DNA of 64,000 nucleotides from Dyella sp. AtDHG13 (GTDB lineage Bacteria; Pseudomonadota; Gammaproteobacteria; Xanthomonadales; Rhodanobacteraceae): assembly GCF_003201105.1 (NCBI RefSeq), contig NZ_QICJ01000006.1, forward strand, positions 1-64,000, read 5' to 3'. Numbering within the stretch: the stretch's first letter is position 1; every line of letters begins with the position of its first letter. A model generated the notes under the pieces. It searched no databases. It saw only the letters and a list, made by a program, of their open reading frames with translations, and was not told the origin of the DNA. The position numbers were made by a program, and so were the translations under genes. Shown here piece after piece: positions 62,028-64,000 of this stretch.

Positions 62028-62774
62028 TCACGGCGCCACCGCCGCGGAAGCGCGCGGCGCGACGAGCACGCGGCCGTTGTCCAGCGTCACCTGCCGCGCG
62101 CAGCGCGCGGCGAGGCGGGGATCGTGGGTCACCAGCACCAGGGTCGTGCGGTGATCGTGGTTCAGTGCGAACAGCAGATCGCTCACGTGCTGGCCGGTGC
62201 GCTGGTCCAGATTGCCGGTGGGTTCGTCCGCGAACAGCAGGCGGGGGCTGTGCACGAAGGCGCGGGCGATGGCCACGCGCTGCTGTTCGCCGCCGGAGAG
62301 CTGCGCCGGATAGTGCCGACGCCGCGCCGTCAGTTCGACCGCCTCCAGTGCTTCGCGGGCGCGGCCGCGCGCGTCGTCGCGGCCTTCCAGATCCAGCGGC
62401 AGCATCACGTTTTCCTCGGCGGTCAGCGCCGGCAACAGGTGGAACGACTGGAACACGAAACCGACCAGGCGGCGGCGCAGGTCCGCGCGGGCTTCTTCGT
62501 CCATGCGTTCTAGCGAGTTGCCGTCCAGCGCGATATGCCCGCTGGACGGCGTATCCAGCCCGGCCAGCAGGCCGAGCAGGGTGGTCTTGCCCGAGCCCGA
62601 CGCGCCGACGATGGCGAAACTTTCGCCTTCGCGCACCTGCAGCGACACACCGCTGAGGATGTCCAGCCGGCCCTCGGGGCCCTGAACCGACTTGCTAACA
62701 TCGGTCGCGTCCAACAGGACACCCTTGGGGCCGGGTTGCGGGCTCCCGGATATTGCGGAGGCATTGCCACTCAT
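62028..62774 (-). CDS. ybbA: ABC transporter ATP-binding protein YbbA-like
   Basis: 248 residues. Walker [10 protein letters not shown] lies near residue 57, signature LSGGEQQR, Walker [13 protein letters not shown], and H-loop VTHDP. Start set at the ATG in [10 protein letters not shown], with AAAGGA nine bases before it. This ATG and the tesA ATG on the other strand share the tetranucleotide CATG, so the two genes start back-to-back with overlapping start codons. It is followed by ybbP after 16 bases. Confidence 0.92.
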   Translation of the reverse strand: MSGNASAISGSPQPGPKGVLLDATDVSKSVQGPEGRLDILSGVSLQVREGESFAIVGASGSGKTTLLGLLAGLDTPSSGHIALDGNSLERMDEEARADLRRRLVGFVFQSFHLLPALTAEENVMLPLDLEGRDDARGRAREALEAVELTARRRHYPAQLSGGEQQRVAIARAFVHSPRLLFADEPTGNLDQRTGQHVSDLLFALNHDHRTTLVLVTHDPRLAARCARQVTLDNGRVLVAPRASAAVAP

Positions 62775-63390
62775 GCGTCGTTTCCTTTGCTGCCTGGTCG
62801 TGCTGTGGGGTGCCGTCATCGGCACCGCGCAGGCGGCGCCGCCGAAAACCGTGCTCGTGCTGGGCGATTCGCTGTCCGCTGCGCACAACATTCCGGTCGA
62901 GGCCGGCTGGGTCCATCTGCTCGGTGACCGTCTGGCCAAGATGGAGCCGGGTTGGACCGTGGTCAATGCCAGCATCAGCGGTGAAACCTCGCTCAGCGGA
63001 CGCAACCGTCTTCCGGCGCTGCTGGAAAAGACCCATCCGGCGGTGCTGGTGATCGAGCTGGGCGCCAACGACGGCCTGCGCGGCCTGCCCCTGGCCCAGT
63101 TGAAGGAGAACCTGGCCGCCATGATCGATGCCGGCCAGAAGGCCCACGCCCGGGTGCTGCTGCTGGGCATCGAGCTGCCGGTGAATTACGGCCCGCAGTA
63201 CCGCGATGGCTTGCGCGCCGTGTATGCCGACCTGGCCAAATCCAAGCACGTGGCCCTGGTGCCCTTCCTGTTGGATGGCGTGGCGCTGAAGCCGGAGTTG
63301 ATGCAGGAGGACGGCCTGCACCCCGTGGCCGCCGGCGAGCCCCTGGTGCTGGACAACGTATGGAAGGAGTTGGCGCCGCTTTTGCGCTGA
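62773..63390 (+). CDS. tesA: Periplasmic GDSL lysophospholipase/thioesterase I (TesA/TAP)
   Basis: 205 residues with a signal peptide (LCCLVVLWGAVIGTAQA). SGNH-hydrolase blocks: LGDSLSAAHN (nucleophile Ser), ISGETSLSGRNRL (Gly), ELGANDGLRG (Asn) and DGLHPVAAG (Asp-x-x-His). It is a multifunctional esterase, thioesterase and lysophospholipase. GGAGG precedes ATG by about 12 bases. Divergent from ybbA-ybbP as in E. coli. Confidence 0.95.
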   Translation: MRRFLCCLVVLWGAVIGTAQAAPPKTVLVLGDSLSAAHNIPVEAGWVHLLGDRLAKMEPGWTVVNASISGETSLSGRNRLPALLEKTHPAVLVIELGANDGLRGLPLAQLKENLAAMIDAGQKAHARVLLLGIELPVNYGPQYRDGLRAVYADLAKSKHVALVPFLLDGVALKPELMQEDGLHPVAAGEPLVLDNVWKELAPLLR

Positions 63391-63401
63391 AAACGGCAGT
63401 A

Positions 63402-63417
63402 CGTGATGATAATCACA
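63402..63417. promoter_or_regulatory. CRP/Clp-like site upstream of the response-regulator gene
   Basis: CGTGA-TGATAA-TCACA matches the TGTGA-N6-TCACA consensus at nine of ten half-site positions and contains the perfect palindrome GTGAT-N4-ATCAC. It lies between the tesA stop and the response-regulator start, 95 bases before the latter. Confidence 0.5.
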
Positions 63418-63512
63418 ACCGCGCGTGAATCGGGCGTCACTGCCTTCACACGACCCTCACGATGGCGGTCGTTAGCTGTTCACCTTTGTGAAGTCAGCTT
63501 CAGGAGGTACGG

Positions 63513-64000
63513 ATGAGCTCGCGCGACGAACAAGCAGGACTGATCCTTCTGGTCGAGGACAACCGCCAGATCGCAGAAATGGTCGGCGAATTTCTGGAGC
63601 GCAGGGGATACTCGGTCGACTACGCGGCCGATGGCGTCAGTGGTCTGCACCTGGCCGTTTCCAACAGCTACGACGTGGTCGTGCTCGACCTGATGCTGCC
63701 GGGCATGGACGGCCTGGACGTGTGCCGCAAGCTGCGGCGCGACGCCAAGAAATCCACCCCGGTGCTCATGCTCACCGCCCGCGACACGCTCGAAGACAAA
63801 CTCATCGGCCTGGAAGCCGGCGCCGACGACTACCTGGTCAAGCCCTTCGAGGTGCGCGAACTGGAAGCGCGCCTGCGCGCACTGATCCGCCGCGACCGCC
63901 GCCAGGTATCCACCGAAATCCTTACCGTGGGCGACATGACGCTCGACACCGCCACGCTGCGTCTGGTGCGCGGCGGACAGGAGCTCACCGTGTCGCCGAT
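63513..64000 (+). CDS. OmpR/PhoB-family response regulator, cut by the window end
   Basis: 162 complete codons are visible. The receiver domain has an acidic pair at E15-D16 (LVEDN), phospho-acceptor D59 (VVLDLMLPGMDG), LTARDTLEDKLIGLEAGADDY and YLVKPFE. After a short linker the winged-helix DNA-binding domain begins (LTVGDMTLDTATLRLVRGGQELTVSP), as in OmpR/PhoB proteins. AGGAGG lies seven bases before ATG. A partner kinase probably follows beyond the window. I cannot assign a specific member. Confidence 0.93.
   Translation, partial: MSSRDEQAGLILLVEDNRQIAEMVGEFLERRGYSVDYAADGVSGLHLAVSNSYDVVVLDLMLPGMDGLDVCRKLRRDAKKSTPVLMLTARDTLEDKLIGLEAGADDYLVKPFEVRELEARLRALIRRDRRQVSTEILTVGDMTLDTATLRLVRGGQELTVSP

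Overview
The window looks like chromosome of a high-GC gammaproteobacterium of the Xanthomonadales (Lysobacterales), most likely Rhodanobacteraceae such as Dyella, Luteibacter or Rhodanobacter. The genus is an inference. It rests on strong GC bias in third codon positions, on gene order, and on xanthomonad-style intergenic palindromes. The gene order proC, pilT, pilU, then pyrB-ruvX-yqgE-tonB-gshB facing pilGHIJ-chpA-chpB-chpC is largely that of the Pseudomonas aeruginosa twitching-motility region. I see no tRNA, rRNA, CRISPR array, integrase or phage gene. Coding density is high and no gene appears broken.

Region 1 (1-20.8 kb) is the most unusual part. A hexamer tandem repeat and a cluster of TGTCC-N2-GGACA palindromes precede a near-perfect sigma-54 promoter. 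This drives a MacA/HlyD-type adaptor, one stand-alone ABC ATPase and ten consecutive FtsX/MacB-type permeases arranged as five A+B pairs (A1B1 to A5B5). A short element with inverted ends and CTAG flanks marks the array's 3' end. Then follow a secreted DUF885 metallopeptidase, a sigma-54-dependent (NtrC-class) response regulator, a small secreted two-Cys protein and a membrane histidine kinase with a very short periplasmic loop. The simplest reading is a self-contained sensing and envelope-efflux or defence system: the kinase activates the regulator, which binds the palindromes and fires the sigma-54 promoter.

Region 2 (20.9-33 kb) holds a stomatin-like SPFH protein with NfeD, an M13 peptidase, yggT-proC, pilT-pilU, and a BON-domain protein. 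Next come a V4R-domain gene with a perfect CRP/Clp palindrome upstream, a stand-alone MHYT membrane sensor, and a DUF3352 lipoprotein. Region 3 (33-49.4 kb) is pyrB-ruvX-yqgE-tonB-gshB on the minus strand, divergent from the full Pil-Chp chemosensory operon with a 2,060-residue ChpA.

Region 4 (49.4-64 kb) begins with a 0.5-kb gene-free block packed with perfect hairpins. It continues with rsmE, a small secreted protein, bioA, gspN, hisN-type phosphatase, a small membrane protein, nudE, cysQ and mazG. After these come a secreted protein, a GSGD-repeat beta-helix protein, an ArsB/SLC13-like transporter, and the ybbP-ybbA ABC pair divergent from tesA. The window ends inside an OmpR-family response regulator. 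Several operons are translationally coupled through ATGA overlaps (yggT/proC, yqgE/ruvX, gshB/tonB, chpB/chpC, gspN/hisN, nudE/cysQ/mazG).
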